Of a stretch of DNA of 64,000 nucleotides, positions 18,527-28,550 are shown piece by piece; position 1 is the stretch's first letter; each line of letters begins with the position of its first letter. The notes under the pieces are model-generated. The model saw only the letters and a list, made by a program, of their open reading frames with translations. It ran no database searches and was not told where the DNA came from. The DNA is from Tropicimonas isoalkanivorans. GTDB lineage: Bacteria; Pseudomonadota; Alphaproteobacteria; Rhodobacterales; Rhodobacteraceae. The DNA lies in contig NZ_FOLG01000018.1 of the NCBI RefSeq assembly GCF_900112335.1, positions 1 to 64,000 of the forward strand. Direction: 5' to 3'. Position numbers and translations under genes: made by a program.

Positions 18527-20029
18527 ATGGAACATCTGTTTGAAGCATTCGGAGCGGTCTTCAATCCGCTCTCGGCAGCGCTGGTGATCGTCGGTACGGT
18601 TTTCGGTATGATTTGCGGCACCTTGCCCGGAGTCAGCACCTCTCTCGCCATCATTCTCTGTCTGCCGTTCACCTACACGATGGACCCTGCCTCCGCCGTG
18701 GTTCTGCTTATCTCCGTCTATGTGGGCGGGGCTTGCGGGGGTTCGATCGCCGCTATCCTGATCAAGACGCCAGGGACGCCGGAGGCTGTGGCGACCACCT
18801 TCGACGGTTACCCGATGGCGCGAAAAGGCGATGTCGGCAAGGCGCTCGGCCTCGCGGTCACCGCGTCGTCGTTCGGGACGATATTCTCTGCCGCCGTGAT
18901 GCTCGTGGCTGCTCCCTTGCTCGCGAAAATCGCGCTGACCTTCCAAAGCGCGGAGTACTTTGGGCTCGGCCTGCTCGGGTTGAGTTGCATCACCTCCATC
19001 TCGGCCAAGGACGAGGCAAAAGCCTTCCTCTCGGTGATCCTCGGCCTTCTGATCTCCACCGTTGGCATCGATACGATCGACGGTACGGAGCGTTTCACCT
19101 TCGGTGAACCGTTCTTGCTCAACGGCATCAACTATATCCCCGTGATGATCGGCGCGTTCGCTGTCGCCGAAGTGATAAGAAACATTGAGGAATATAGACT
19201 TCGCGACACCACGAAGACCGTCGGCACCGTATCGATCAAACTGATGAAGTTCGCCGAGATGCTCCGCATGTGGGCGACCTTCGTCAAGGCTTCGATCATC
19301 GGTGTCGTTGTCGGCATTATCCCGGCGGCCGGTGGTTCAATTTCAAGCCTGATCGCCTACGGCGAAGCGGCGCGGTCCAACAAGAACGATCCGATCCCGT
19401 TTGGAGAAGGCAATCCCCGGGGCATCATCGCGCCCGAAGCTGCGAACAATGCCGGTGTCGGCGGCTCCTTGGTGCCTACGATGGTGCTGGGGATCCCCGG
19501 CAGCCCGGTTACGGCGGTGATAATGGCCGCTTTCATCATCGTCGGGCTGCGCCCCGGTCCGCTGCTGCTCCGGGATCAGCCGGTGCTTCTCAACACAATC
19601 TTCCTCGGGCTCATCTTCTCGGCGCTGTTGCTCTTCCTCGGCGGGCGTTTCGTGACCCAGCAATTCGGCCACATTCTGAAGCTGCCCTACCCGCTGCTCG
19701 CTCCGCTTATCATCGTGCTTGGCCTCGTCGGTGCGTATTCTCTCGAGAACAGCATCTACGCCGTCTTCGTGATGTTCATCTTCGGGCTCATTGGGTACCT
19801 ATTCGACAAATTCCAGTATTCCAATCCAGCTTTGATCCTCGGGCTAATTCTTGGCGAACTGGTCGAGAACTCGCTGCGCAAACAGATCATTATCGCCGAT
19901 GGAAGCTTCTCGGGCTTTTTCGAACGCCCGGTCTCTCTTGTTATCCTGATCATCGTCCTGCTGATCTTTGCCTGGCCAATGATCGCCCGGCTCACCGGGA
20001 TCGGCAGCCCTCGGGGCAAAAAGGGATAG
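18527..20029 (+). CDS. tctA: Tripartite tricarboxylate transporter large membrane subunit
   Basis: A 500-residue polytopic membrane protein with 10-12 predicted helices and the two TctA signature repeats: GTLPGVSTSLAIILCLPFTY near residue 30-49 and GIIPAAGGSISSLIAYGEA near residue 265-283, plus GNPRGIIAPEAANNA, the most conserved TctA motif. It forms the transport path for the acid captured by TctC. GGAGAAC precedes the ATG. It is the last gene of the operon, followed by a good terminator. Confidence 0.94.
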   Translation: MEHLFEAFGAVFNPLSAALVIVGTVFGMICGTLPGVSTSLAIILCLPFTYTMDPASAVVLLISVYVGGACGGSIAAILIKTPGTPEAVATTFDGYPMARKGDVGKALGLAVTASSFGTIFSAAVMLVAAPLLAKIALTFQSAEYFGLGLLGLSCITSISAKDEAKAFLSVILGLLISTVGIDTIDGTERFTFGEPFLLNGINYIPVMIGAFAVAEVIRNIEEYRLRDTTKTVGTVSIKLMKFAEMLRMWATFVKASIIGVVVGIIPAAGGSISSLIAYGEAARSNKNDPIPFGEGNPRGIIAPEAANNAGVGGSLVPTMVLGIPGSPVTAVIMAAFIIVGLRPGPLLLRDQPVLLNTIFLGLIFSALLLFLGGRFVTQQFGHILKLPYPLLAPLIIVLGLVGAYSLENSIYAVFVMFIFGLIGYLFDKFQYSNPALILGLILGELVENSLRKQIIIADGSFSGFFERPVSLVILIIVLLIFAWPMIARLTGIGSPRGKKG

Positions 20030-20076
20030 CGGCTGAGTACGCTCGAGTTATCGAACCGTGGGCCCAATCGAAGGTG

Positions 20077-20110
20077 GGATTGCAGGCAAAGCTTGCAATC
20101 CCCAATTTTT
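20077..20110 (+). terminator. Rho-independent terminator after tctCBA
   Basis: A perfect 9-bp stem GGGATTGCA (20077-20085) / TGCAATCCC (20095-20103) with a 9-base loop, followed by AATTTTT. It lies 48 bases after the tctA stop. It separates tctCBA from the isomerase gene downstream. Confidence 0.85.
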
Positions 20111-20527
20111 CAAATATGAAATTCCCGCACCTTGTTTGTCGGATTTACGATAAATTAAGCTGCCACCGCTTTGTTTGCTACAGTCGGCGATAATCCAACC
20201 GATTTTAAGACGAGCGATAAAGCAACGCGGTTTGCATACGAGCCATCCACCTCGGGTTGTAACGGCCGGAAATCAGCCGAAAATGGTCAATTGGGCTGCC
20301 AACATCCGGTTTTGCTTTGCTCGGCAAGCCTCCTCCACCAATGGAATTTCCTGTCCTTCGCAAACGTGGTGACTCCAAAATTTTCCATTTGATGCGAATG
20401 ACGCATCAGTCGTCAAAAAGATCGGAATTATTCTGGTCGGTCTAAAAGGGTAGGCTGCCGTTGTTGGAATTATGCCGTAAATCAGCCGCTCACGAAGCGA
20501 GCGCGGTGCACCGCTCAACCCTTGTGA
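20111..20527. other. AT-rich intergenic region upstream of the PrpF-like gene
   Basis: About 415 bases, noticeably AT-rich for this replicon and without a supported gene. It probably holds the promoter of the isomerase gene and binding sites for the LysR regulator at 21781. Short frames on both strands lack ribosome sites and motifs. Confidence 0.45.
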
Positions 20528-21628
20528 ATGATGTCGTCGATGCCACAGAGATCCATACCCTTTATCTTCATGCGAGGCGGAACTTCTCGCGGCCCTTACT
20601 TCCTGCGCAGTGACCTGCCGGAGGACCGGGAGAAATTGGCCGAAGTCTTGCTGGCGGTTATCGGCGCCGGCCATCCGTGGAATATCGACGGCCTGGGCGG
20701 TGGCACTGCAGTGACATGCAAAGTTGCGATGTTATCGCGGTCGGATGATCCTTCGGCAGATGTCGATTACTTTTTCGCTCAAGTGGTTTCGGCGAAGCGG
20801 GAGGTCGATTTCTCACCATCCTGCGGCAACATCCTTTCGGGAGTCGGGCCGGCCGCAATCGAGATGGGGTTGGTCGAACCGGGCGACGGCCAAACAACCG
20901 TGCGCATCCGGGCGGTCAACACCGGGTCGCTTATCGAAGCCGAAATCCAGTCTCCGGGCGGCGAAGTCGAATACGAAGGCACCACAGTGATCGACGGCGT
21001 GCCGGGAACGGCGGCGAAGATTCGACTGACGTTCTCCGAAGTGGTGGGCTCCAAATCGGGACGGATGTTTCCCACAGGAGCATGCATGGAGGAGATTGGC
21101 GGTATCCCGCTTACCTGCATCGATGTTGCCATGCCGATGGTCGTTGCACGGGCGTCGGACTTTGGCCTGACCGGACACGAAACCCCTGCCGAGATCGACG
21201 GAAATCGGGCGTTCTACGAGCGAATGGAGCCGATACGGGTGGAGGCCGGTCGGAGAATGGGGTTCGGGGACGTGTCTGAAAGCGTGGTGCCAAAATTTGC
21301 CCTGCTTGCACCTCCGCGCGCTGGAGGCACGGTAACATCGCGATATTTCATGCCTTGGGACTGCCATCCAAGCTATGCCATTACCGGCGGCATCTGCCTC
21401 GCCACATGTGTGCTCGCAGCAGGGACCATAGCCGAAACCGTTGTACCGCAGCGCTTTGACGGACCCGCCGCCTCGATCGTCATCGAGCATCCGTCCGGCC
21501 ATATGGAGATCGTCGCGGATTTCGACGTCGACGGAGAGCAGCTCGGTCTGCGAAAAATCGGTACCATTCGAACGGCTCGAAAGCTTGCTTCAGGTCAGGT
21601 CTTCGTCCCGGCCGGCATCTGGAACTGA
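20528..21628 (+). CDS. PrpF/GalD-family isomerase (4-oxalomesaconate tautomerase or aconitate isomerase type)
   Basis: A 366-residue protein of the PrpF family (diaminopimelate-epimerase fold) that moves a double bond in unsaturated tri- or dicarboxylates. Diagnostic segments are IPFIFMRGGTSRGPYFLRSDLP near the start, DGLGGGTAVTCKVA, and FSPSCGNILSGVGPAAIEMG, where the Cys is the catalytic acid/base. Family members include PrpF (2-methylaconitate) and GalD (4-oxalomesaconate). Being between a tricarboxylate transporter and a LysR regulator suggests the imported acid is its substrate or precursor. The start is uncertain: ATGs at 20528, 20531 and 20540 are all possible and no strong ribosome site is visible. 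Confidence 0.85.
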   Translation: MMSSMPQRSIPFIFMRGGTSRGPYFLRSDLPEDREKLAEVLLAVIGAGHPWNIDGLGGGTAVTCKVAMLSRSDDPSADVDYFFAQVVSAKREVDFSPSCGNILSGVGPAAIEMGLVEPGDGQTTVRIRAVNTGSLIEAEIQSPGGEVEYEGTTVIDGVPGTAAKIRLTFSEVVGSKSGRMFPTGACMEEIGGIPLTCIDVAMPMVVARASDFGLTGHETPAEIDGNRAFYERMEPIRVEAGRRMGFGDVSESVVPKFALLAPPRAGGTVTSRYFMPWDCHPSYAITGGICLATCVLAAGTIAETVVPQRFDGPAASIVIEHPSGHMEIVADFDVDGEQLGLRKIGTIRTARKLASGQVFVPAGIWN

Positions 21629-21780
21629 ATTTCTCCTTCACGACGAACCACGCAACATCTTGCTATCCCTCGGTGGCATGAAGCTGCTTGTGGTCCGGAT
21701 CGCGTCGGACTTGATTTGGGCCGCTGGTTTGGTATGGGTTTGCGCAGGTTCGCTGAAATTGTTGATTAGGGGGCGGCGGA

Positions 21781-22677
21781 GTGCGCGTCAATTTCGAACT
21801 CCTCGACCTCCGTGCCTTCATCGCTGTCGTCGAACTGGGTAATTTCCGCAAGGCAGCCGAGGCGATGAACCTCTCGCAGCCGGCCTTCTCCCGACGGATC
21901 AAGTCGCTTGAGCTGGAACTCGGCGGCCCGCTTCTGGAGAGGTCGACGCGCCATGTGGCGCCCACTGCCTTCGGACGTGAAATCGAACCTCTGGCGCGGC
22001 GCCTCATTGACGAGTTCGAGAACCAGATTCTCTCCATATCCGGGGTGGGCGATCAGCAGGCAGGCCAAGTCACCATCGCGTGCATCCCGACTGCGGCATT
22101 CTACTTTCTCCCAAAGGCGATCAAGCAATTCAACAGCCGCTACCCACACATCCGTTTTCGTGTCCTCGACGTGTCGTCGGGTCCGGGTCTGGACAGTGTC
22201 GCCCGGGGTGAAGCGGAGTTCGGAATTAACTTTATCGGGGCATCTGGGGGTGATCTGAATTTCTCTCCGTTGATTGAGGACCCATTTGTCCTCGCCTGCC
22301 GGCGCGACCATCCTTTGGCCAAACATCGTTCCTTGACCTGGTCAGACCTTGAGGATCAGCAACTCATCGGGGTCAGCCGGGCCAGCGGCAATCGGGTCCT
22401 CATGGACACTGCGCTGGCAAGAGCTCCAGTCCGCCTGAGATGGTTCTACGAGGTCAATCACCTGTCCACATCCTTAGGTCTGGTGGAGCGGGGGCTCGGC
22501 GTCTCTATTCTGCCATTGCTGGCGACTCCGCCGGAAGAGCATCCTTTGCTGATGACAATCCCGATCGTCGATCCGGTGGTAACCAGGGTCATTGGGATCG
22601 TCGAACGTCCGTCCGGGCGGTTGTCACCGGCAGCACAGCGGTTCCGGGATATGCTGGTGGAAACCTGGAAAACCTGA
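21781..22677 (+). CDS. LysR-family transcriptional regulator
   Basis: A 298-residue LysR-type regulator with an N-terminal winged helix (FRKAAEAMNLSQPAFSRRIK, about residues 22-41) and a type II periplasmic-binding-like effector domain. A GTG start with AGGGGGCGGCGG upstream is used. It follows the PrpF-like gene on the same strand and is the likely activator of the tct/isomerase genes, with an organic acid as co-inducer. That pairing is inferred from proximity. Confidence 0.88.
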   Translation: MRVNFELLDLRAFIAVVELGNFRKAAEAMNLSQPAFSRRIKSLELELGGPLLERSTRHVAPTAFGREIEPLARRLIDEFENQILSISGVGDQQAGQVTIACIPTAAFYFLPKAIKQFNSRYPHIRFRVLDVSSGPGLDSVARGEAEFGINFIGASGGDLNFSPLIEDPFVLACRRDHPLAKHRSLTWSDLEDQQLIGVSRASGNRVLMDTALARAPVRLRWFYEVNHLSTSLGLVERGLGVSILPLLATPPEEHPLLMTIPIVDPVVTRVIGIVERPSGRLSPAAQRFRDMLVETWKT

Positions 22678-23071
22678 AGCGTTTCGCGCTTAATTTGAGG
22701 CGCATGCGGGCGAAGTGGCATGCCGCGATAGAGTTAGCGAGGTGGGAGCGGTACCGAGTGATCAAACACGTCAGAGATCGGCTTGGGAGTGAAAGCGCGC
22801 GCCACCGATCCTGAGGCTCGAAACGCTGCCATGCCCCGCAACACCCTGGACCGTCCGGTCGCTTACGCCGAAATAGGCCGCGAGTGCTGTAAAATTCACA
22901 TAATATTAGTTACCGGTCCGTTCGAACGCGGTATGCCCCGCCTCGTCTGGTCTATCTTTACGCTTGGGAAACGGCGTCCAGAGAAGAGTTGGTGAACCTG
23001 AGGTCGCGATAAAGTTCAGCCAAATTGTACAATCCCGTACCGCGCGAGGCCGCGTGCCACGGGTCAAAGCG
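22678..23071. other. Intergenic region, nothing recognised
   Basis: About 390 bases between the LysR gene and the convergent DUF1349 gene. The only open frames are short and without ribosome sites or motifs. The AT-rich patch near 22890-22910 could be a promoter but has no gene directly after it. Confidence 0.4.
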
Positions 23072-23689
23072 TCAGGCGTGCAGTTCGCGGACCTTGGGCT
23101 CACTGACTTCGAACGACGGGAAGCGTGCCGTGAAGCCACCCCGCTGGGGCGAGCAGAGGTAGAGGCCGACGTCGACTTGAGCTGGCTCGACCGGCCACGG
23201 TGCAAGTCGTTCCATGCGCCAGCCTGCATCCCCTTCCTGCGACTGCAACAACAGTGCATCCCCGATCCGGGTCGCGCGGATGGTAATGGTGCGGTGCATC
23301 GCCTCGGGCATCGCCCGGGCGGACCAGTCCGAGACGCCGTGCGTGACCACGCAGCTCAGGTTTGGAACGCCGTCGGTCACCTCGACCCCGAACTTTACCC
23401 AATGCTCCGGACCGGCGCGCAGCATCAACCCAGCCTGGTCGTAGAGCGTCTCGTAATCGCCCGCGAAGGTCAGGGTGGCGGTGAACTCCCCCAATCGCGG
23501 CGTCAGCAATGCGTGCCCGTCATCGCGAATGAACCCGTAGTGGGTGCGGCGCCAGAAGTCGGTCTGCTTGCCCGAACAGGCGTGGACCGTGCCGTCGGCA
23601 TCCACAGACCAGTTCGGGGGCGGATTCGTCCATTCGGCTCCCTCAAGAGAGCGTGGCAGGGATCGGGAAGGCGGAGTCCGGTCCGTCAT
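23072..23689 (-). CDS. DUF1349 (concanavalin-like) protein
   Basis: A 205-residue cytosolic beta-sandwich protein of the DUF1349 family, recognisable from DFWRRTHYGFIRDDGH, YDQAGLMLRAGPEHWVKFGVE and the C-terminal VGLYLCSPQRGGFTARF. Members resemble concanavalin-A-like lectins and are often found beside glycan-utilisation genes. It lies just downstream of the LacI regulator gene on the same strand (187-base gap) and thus next to the xylo-oligosaccharide unit, consistent with a carbohydrate-related role. No enzymatic residues are evident. AGGAGATACC precedes the ATG. Confidence 0.82.
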   Translation of the reverse strand: MTDRTPPSRSLPRSLEGAEWTNPPPNWSVDADGTVHACSGKQTDFWRRTHYGFIRDDGHALLTPRLGEFTATLTFAGDYETLYDQAGLMLRAGPEHWVKFGVEVTDGVPNLSCVVTHGVSDWSARAMPEAMHRTITIRATRIGDALLLQSQEGDAGWRMERLAPWPVEPAQVDVGLYLCSPQRGGFTARFPSFEVSEPKVRELHA

Positions 23690-23876
23690 TGGTATCTCCT
23701 GAGGTCAACTCTCCGAAGCATAGGCGGAGTGAGTGCGTCGGCAGAAGTCTATTCCGTTGCGGCCTGTCGTCCGGGTCAGACCGCGGGTTCACCCCCTGAG
23801 CCTTTGCCCGGCAGGACTCGGGCCCGGGATTGAAAAACGCGCAAATCTATGTCCGCCGCTGCTGCGCCGGAAAGCT

Positions 23877-24959
23877 CTACTCCGAAGAACGCCGAGACTT
23901 CGCGGAATGCGCCTTCCCGCGTTTGGAGTGGGCACGGACCCGCTCTGCCGACTCGCCCGGGCGGGACGTCGAGTCGCGGTTGACCAGGTGCGTGGGCAGA
24001 ATGGTCTGGCGGGTGGGAAGATCCAGCCCCACGATCAGTGCAAGCAGCATGTTCACGGCGGACCGGCCCATCTCCTGCAATGGTTGGCGAACGGTCGTCA
24101 GTGCCGGATACACTTGGCTTGCCAACAGGATGTCATCGAAGCCGACGATCGAAATATCTTCCGGTATGCGCAAACCCGCCTCGCGGACTGCGGCCATGGC
24201 GCCGAGCGCGCTCAGGTCGTTACAGGCAAAGATGGCGGTCGGGCGCTCTGGCAGCGCAAGCAGCGCGCTCGCCGCATCGAACCCCCCTTTCTCGGAATAG
24301 TTCCCATCCGCAATCAGACCTTCGTCGGCGTCCAGGCCAAATTGCGCCACCGCGTCCCGGTACGCTTGGAGACGGATGCGCGCAGACGTCAACTGGCAGT
24401 TGCCCGTAATGATGCCGATCCGCCTGTGCCCGAGTTCGGAGAGGTGGATCATGGCCTGGCGCCCGCCCTGGTAGCTGTCGGCGCTCACCGAAGGAAAGGT
24501 CGACTCGTCCTCCCGGGTATCCACAGTCACGACGGGAACGGATGCGTTCGCCATAATCTCCAGGTAGCCCGCTTCGTAGGGCAGAATTGCGATCACCCCG
24601 TCGGAGATCTGTTGCAGCAGGCTCAGAACGCTCCCGGGCGGTTGGCTGTGGTTCTCCGGCAGGGAATAGACCAGCATCTCGTACCCCATCCCGCGCGCCT
24701 GGCTTCCGATCCCGAGCACCAGATCCGAGGTAAAGGGCGTGTGGAACTGGGCGATGACGCCAATGATCCGCGTTTTCCCGGCGGACAGCTTCTGGGCCAT
24801 GGGATTGGTGACATATCCCATTTCATCCGCGATCCGCAGAATGTCCTCCCGCGTCTTCTCGGACAGGCCGGGCTGGTTGTTCATCGCGCGAGATGCGGTC
24901 ATGCGGGACACGCCCGCAACCTTGGCCACTTCCGCCAGAGTTGGCTTGCGCTTGGTCAC
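23877..24959 (-). CDS. LacI-family regulator of the xylo-oligosaccharide operon
   Basis: A 360-residue LacI-family repressor. The helix-turn-helix TLAEVAKVAGVSRMTASRAM and hinge NPMAQKLSAGKT open the protein, followed by a ribose-binding-like effector domain with IVGFDDILLASQVYPALTTV near the end. A basic tail (about the last 25 residues, rich in Ser, Arg and Lys) extends beyond the usual end. It is divergent from the CUT1 transporter, GH3 and xylose isomerase genes and probably senses a xylose-containing sugar. AACGTT-type operator repeats lie in the intergenic region. Confidence 0.9.
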   Translation of the reverse strand: MTKRKPTLAEVAKVAGVSRMTASRAMNNQPGLSEKTREDILRIADEMGYVTNPMAQKLSAGKTRIIGVIAQFHTPFTSDLVLGIGSQARGMGYEMLVYSLPENHSQPPGSVLSLLQQISDGVIAILPYEAGYLEIMANASVPVVTVDTREDESTFPSVSADSYQGGRQAMIHLSELGHRRIGIITGNCQLTSARIRLQAYRDAVAQFGLDADEGLIADGNYSEKGGFDAASALLALPERPTAIFACNDLSALGAMAAVREAGLRIPEDISIVGFDDILLASQVYPALTTVRQPLQEMGRSAVNMLLALIVGLDLPTRQTILPTHLVNRDSTSRPGESAERVRAHSKRGKAHSAKSRRSSE

Positions 24960-25151
24960 GGGAGGCCAGCCTGATCCAGCCGGTTGGCCGGATCTTGTTC
25001 ACGAGGGCGGCGCCGAGACACATCACGTGCAGGCGGCCACCAAGACTGCATGGGGTCTTTCGCCGCATCTGGAGAGGGGCGCACACTCGCACATTTCCTC
25101 ACAGTCCGCGGAACGTAATCGGGGCGTTCGGACACAGTCACTGTCCCGTGC

Positions 25152-25328
25152 CTCATAACGTTGCTCATAACGTTCAGTTTCCCCCCGCTCCCTTATCCCA
25201 CTTACAAGATTCGCCGCTAAACGCCCGCTTGTCCACCGTTTGCGTTTCCGAGCTGTGGTAACGGCGTCGCCCGGACCTGTGGCAAAGTGCAAATTGACAT
25301 CCTGTAACGTTACCGATACCGTAACATA
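25152..25328. promoter_or_regulatory. LacI operator cluster between lacI-type gene and CUT1 operon
   Basis: Two tandem copies of CTCATAACGTT (25152-25162 and 25164-25174) lie nearer the regulator. Nearer the transporter, a perfect 10-bp palindrome GTAACGTTAC (25304-25313) overlaps an imperfect one, GTTAC-N7-GTAAC, just downstream. The central AACGTT/TAACGTTA is a typical core of alphaproteobacterial LacI operators. The layout suggests autoregulation at one end and repression of the transport operon at the other. The whole 24960-25367 gap (about 400 bases) contains no gene. Confidence 0.6.
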
Positions 25329-25367
25329 TGTGACGAACGGTTTCCAGTCATCGCATGGGAGGAAGAC

Positions 25368-26663
25368 ATGCAATTCAGACCGACCGCAAAAGCCGCGAAG
25401 CTGCTCAGCTGCGCCGCACTCGCCAGCATCCTGCCGCTGGCAGGGTATTCTCAAGATGTGAAGACCCTCACGTCGTGGGACCTGCAGACGCAGGAAGACA
25501 CCGTCAAAGTCATCCGGAACGGGATGGACAGGTTCGAAGCGGCGAACCCGGGCTTCAAGGTCGAAGACTCGCACTTTGCCAACGACGCCTACAAAACCAA
25601 GCTGAAGATCGCCTTCGGTGCCGACGAGGCGCCGTGCATCTTCTCGTCCTGGGGCGGCGGACCGCTGCGGGAATACATCAAGTCCGATCAGGTCGTGGAT
25701 CTGACGCCGTACCTGGACGAGAATCCGGAGTTCAAGGACCGCTTCATGCCGGCCAGCTTCACGGCGGTGACCTACGAAGACCACATCTACGGCCTGCCGG
25801 CCGAGACGTCGGCCGTCGGCGTCATCATCTACAACAAGGAACTCTTTGCCGAGAACGACATCACGCCGCCCGAGACCTGGGACGAGCTGATGGACGTCGT
25901 CGCGCAATTGCAGGAGAAGAACATCGCGCCGTTCGCGCTGGCCAATAAGACCAAGTGGCCGGGGTCGATGTACTTCGTCTACCTCGCCGACCGGATCGGC
26001 GGGCCCGAGACCTTCCTGAATGCCGCCGAACGCGCCCCCGGTGGCAGCTTCGAAGACCCGACCTTCATCAAGGCCGGCGAGATGCTGCAGGATCTGGTGA
26101 AAGCCGGCGGTTTCGCCCGCGGCTATAACGGTCTGGACTACGACATCGGCGGGTCGCGCCGCCTGCTCTATTCCGGCCGTGCGGCCATGGAGCTCATGGG
26201 CACCTGGGAATTCTCGACGATCGCCAACGAGAACCCGGACTTTGCTGACAAGATCGGCTTCTTCCCGTTCCCGTCCGTCGAAGGCGGCAAGGGGGATCCC
26301 AACAACGTCGTCGGCACGCTGGGCGACAACTTCATCAGCATCGCGTCCTCTTGCGAGTATCCCGACGCCGCCTTTGATCTGCTCATGCACCTGACCGACG
26401 ACATCGCCGTGGAGAAAAAGCTAGAGGACAACGGGATCATGCCCGTCAAGAACCTCGAGGTCGACGATCCGTTCCTGTCGGGCGTGATGGACATGGTGGC
26501 GGACGCCCCCAGCGTCCAGCTCTGGTACGACCAGGAACTGCCGCCGGCGCTGGCGGAAGTTCACAAGGACACGACCCAGCAGCTTCTCGGCCTTTCGATC
26601 ACACCGGAAGAAGCCGCTGCGGCGATGGAGGCGGCTGCGAAGGCGCAGGACTCCTCCAACTGA
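25368..26663 (+). CDS. CUT1 oligosaccharide ABC transporter substrate-binding protein
   Basis: A 431-residue extracellular binding protein of family 1 (MsmE/XylF-like). A signal peptide covers about the first 28 residues (ending GYSQD). It has the SBP_bac_1 segments [22 protein letters not shown]-type (about 142-160) and [16 protein letters not shown]. It captures an oligosaccharide; with a GH3 glycosidase and xylose isomerase in the operon, xylo-oligosaccharides are the best guess. GGGAGGAAGAC precedes the ATG. It is first in the operon and separated from the permeases by a strong hairpin. Confidence 0.9.
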   Translation: MQFRPTAKAAKLLSCAALASILPLAGYSQDVKTLTSWDLQTQEDTVKVIRNGMDRFEAANPGFKVEDSHFANDAYKTKLKIAFGADEAPCIFSSWGGGPLREYIKSDQVVDLTPYLDENPEFKDRFMPASFTAVTYEDHIYGLPAETSAVGVIIYNKELFAENDITPPETWDELMDVVAQLQEKNIAPFALANKTKWPGSMYFVYLADRIGGPETFLNAAERAPGGSFEDPTFIKAGEMLQDLVKAGGFARGYNGLDYDIGGSRRLLYSGRAAMELMGTWEFSTIANENPDFADKIGFFPFPSVEGGKGDPNNVVGTLGDNFISIASSCEYPDAAFDLLMHLTDDIAVEKKLEDNGIMPVKNLEVDDPFLSGVMDMVADAPSVQLWYDQELPPALAEVHKDTTQQLLGLSITPEEAAAAMEAAAKAQDSSN

Positions 26664-26701
26664 TCGGCTGAATAGCCCTTCACCCAAGAACAGGCATTGA
26701 T

Positions 26702-26731
26702 CCGGCCGCTGTCGCATGCGGCAGCGGCCGG
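26702..26731 (+). terminator. Intercistronic hairpin after the CUT1 binding-protein gene
   Basis: A 10-bp perfect stem CCGGCCGCTG / CAGCGGCCGG (26702-26711, 26722-26731), extendable inward by a few pairs. There is no U-tract. It lies between binding protein and permease genes, where such hairpins protect the upstream mRNA and attenuate downstream expression. The 5.7-kb locus has the same arrangement. Confidence 0.65.
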
Positions 26732-26758
26732 AGGCATGCCTAACGAAAGGCGGCATTC

Positions 26759-27694
26759 ATGTCTTCCGCTGAAATTGCACCCACTGAATCGGGGCACCGT
26801 CAGTCGAGCAGACGGTTTCGCAGAGCGCAAAAGGTAGCACCCTTTGTCTTCCTAGCGCCCGCGGTCCTGCTGTTGCTGGTGTTCCTTCTCTACCCTCTCG
26901 TGTCGAGCTTCCGGCTGTCGTTCGTAAGCTGGAACGGCCTTGGCGACGGCGGCGACTTCGTCGGGTTTCAGAACTGGGTGCGACTTGCGCACGACACGCT
27001 CTTCTGGCGCTCCGCCTTGCACAACATCCTGCTCGCGGTCTTCTCGGTGGTGGTCCAACTCCCCATCGCGGTGGTGCTGGCGGTGGTTCTGGACGAGGCG
27101 AGCAAGGGATCGAGAATTCTCAAGATCCTCTATTTTCTACCACTTCTCATGTCGAGCGTGGCCCTGGGTGTTCTGTTCAAGAACATCTACGACCCCAACT
27201 TCGGCCCGATCAACGGCATCCTGTCCGAGCTTGGCCTTTATAGCTGGACGCAAGACTGGCTCGGCGATCCGCGGCTTGCATTGGCCTCCGTGATCGCAGT
27301 CGTCTCCTGGCAGTACATTCCGTTCTACATGGTGCTCTTCCTCGCGGCCCTGTCGTCCTTCCCGCGGGAGATCACCGAAGCCGCACGCCTCGACGGGGCC
27401 AGCGGGCGGACGATCTTCTGGCGCCTGAAGCTGCCTCACCTGCAGGGCACCTTCCGAACGGCCGCGTTGCTCGTGCTGATCGGCTCGATGCGTTATTTCG
27501 ACCTGATTTACGTGATGACCGGCGGCGGACCCGAAAACGCCTCGGAGGTCATGGCGACCTACATGTACAGGACCGTCTTCGCCTCCTTCGAGCTCGGCTA
27601 CGGCAGCACGATCGCCTCGGCCATGTTCTTCATCATCATGGCGATCTCGATCGTCTCCCTGCGTGTCTCCCAACGCTTTGAAACGGAGGTGTAG
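26759..27694 (+). CDS. CUT1 sugar ABC transporter permease (MalF-like)
   Basis: A 311-residue inner-membrane permease with six helices and the EAA-type cytoplasmic loop [20 protein letters not shown] (about residues 204-223), which docks onto the ATPase. The N-terminus has a short basic cytosolic stretch. It pairs with the permease at 27700. Confidence 0.93.
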   Translation: MSSAEIAPTESGHRQSSRRFRRAQKVAPFVFLAPAVLLLLVFLLYPLVSSFRLSFVSWNGLGDGGDFVGFQNWVRLAHDTLFWRSALHNILLAVFSVVVQLPIAVVLAVVLDEASKGSRILKILYFLPLLMSSVALGVLFKNIYDPNFGPINGILSELGLYSWTQDWLGDPRLALASVIAVVSWQYIPFYMVLFLAALSSFPREITEAARLDGASGRTIFWRLKLPHLQGTFRTAALLVLIGSMRYFDLIYVMTGGGPENASEVMATYMYRTVFASFELGYGSTIASAMFFIIMAISIVSLRVSQRFETEV

Positions 27695-27699
27695 GGACG

Positions 27700-28533
27700 A
27701 TGGCCCATAGATCCTTCAAACTTTCCCGCCTCTCCATCCCGGTGCTCGGCCTGTTCTGGCTGGCTGTGACCACCCTGCCCTTCCTGTTCGTCGTCTTCAC
27801 CAGCATGAAGACCCTGCAGGAGACCTATACAAACCCCGTCTGGGCCCTGCCGGAATCGTTCAGCCTGGATAACTACATCCGGGTGATCGAGGGGTCCTAT
27901 CTGACGTACCTGCGCAACAGCGCGTTCGTCATCACGATATCGGTGATCCTGATCGTCATCGTCAGTTCGATGGCAGCCTATGCCCTGGCGCGACTGAAGT
28001 TCCGATTCAACACGGCCCTGTTCGGGCTGATCGTCGCCGGGATGATCGTGCCGCTCCACGTGACGCTGGTGCCGGTCTATCTCATGACCCGCGCCATGGG
28101 CCTCTATGACACGCTCTTCGCGCTGATCGGCCCCTACGTGGCGACGAGCCTGCCTGTCTCCATCTTCATCCTGACGGAGTTCATGCGGCAGGTCCCGCGG
28201 GAACTGGAAGAAGCGGCGCTGCTCGACGGCTGCGGTCCGTTCAAGATCTTCGCAAAGATCTTCTTCCCGCTTTCCACGCCCGGCATTTCCACCGTGGCTA
28301 TCTACAACGGCATCATGCTCTGGAACGAGTTCGTCTTCGCCTACGTGCTGACCTCGTCGCCGGAGACCCGGACGTTGCCGCTCGCCGTCTGGGAATTCCA
28401 GGGCCAGTACGCCGCAGACATCCCGACAATCCTCGCCGTCGTCACCCTCAGCACCCTGCCGCTGATCATCGTCTACGCGATCGGTCAGGAACGCATTGTC
28501 AACGGCATGATGGCCGGCTCGCTGAAAGGCTAA
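27700..28533 (+). CDS. CUT1 sugar ABC transporter permease (MalG-like)
   Basis: A 277-residue six-helix permease with the EAA loop [20 protein letters not shown] (about residues 168-187). It starts 5 bases after the previous stop. It completes the heterodimeric membrane channel of the xylo-oligosaccharide importer. Confidence 0.93.
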   Translation: MAHRSFKLSRLSIPVLGLFWLAVTTLPFLFVVFTSMKTLQETYTNPVWALPESFSLDNYIRVIEGSYLTYLRNSAFVITISVILIVIVSSMAAYALARLKFRFNTALFGLIVAGMIVPLHVTLVPVYLMTRAMGLYDTLFALIGPYVATSLPVSIFILTEFMRQVPRELEEAALLDGCGPFKIFAKIFFPLSTPGISTVAIYNGIMLWNEFVFAYVLTSSPETRTLPLAVWEFQGQYAADIPTILAVVTLSTLPLIIVYAIGQERIVNGMMAGSLKG

Positions 28534-28550
28534 GGGACAGGAAACGAACA

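Noticed and set aside
20273-20674. Minus-strand frame spanning the gap before the PrpF-like gene
   Set aside because: Overlaps the start of a supported gene, has no ribosome site and no recognisable domain.
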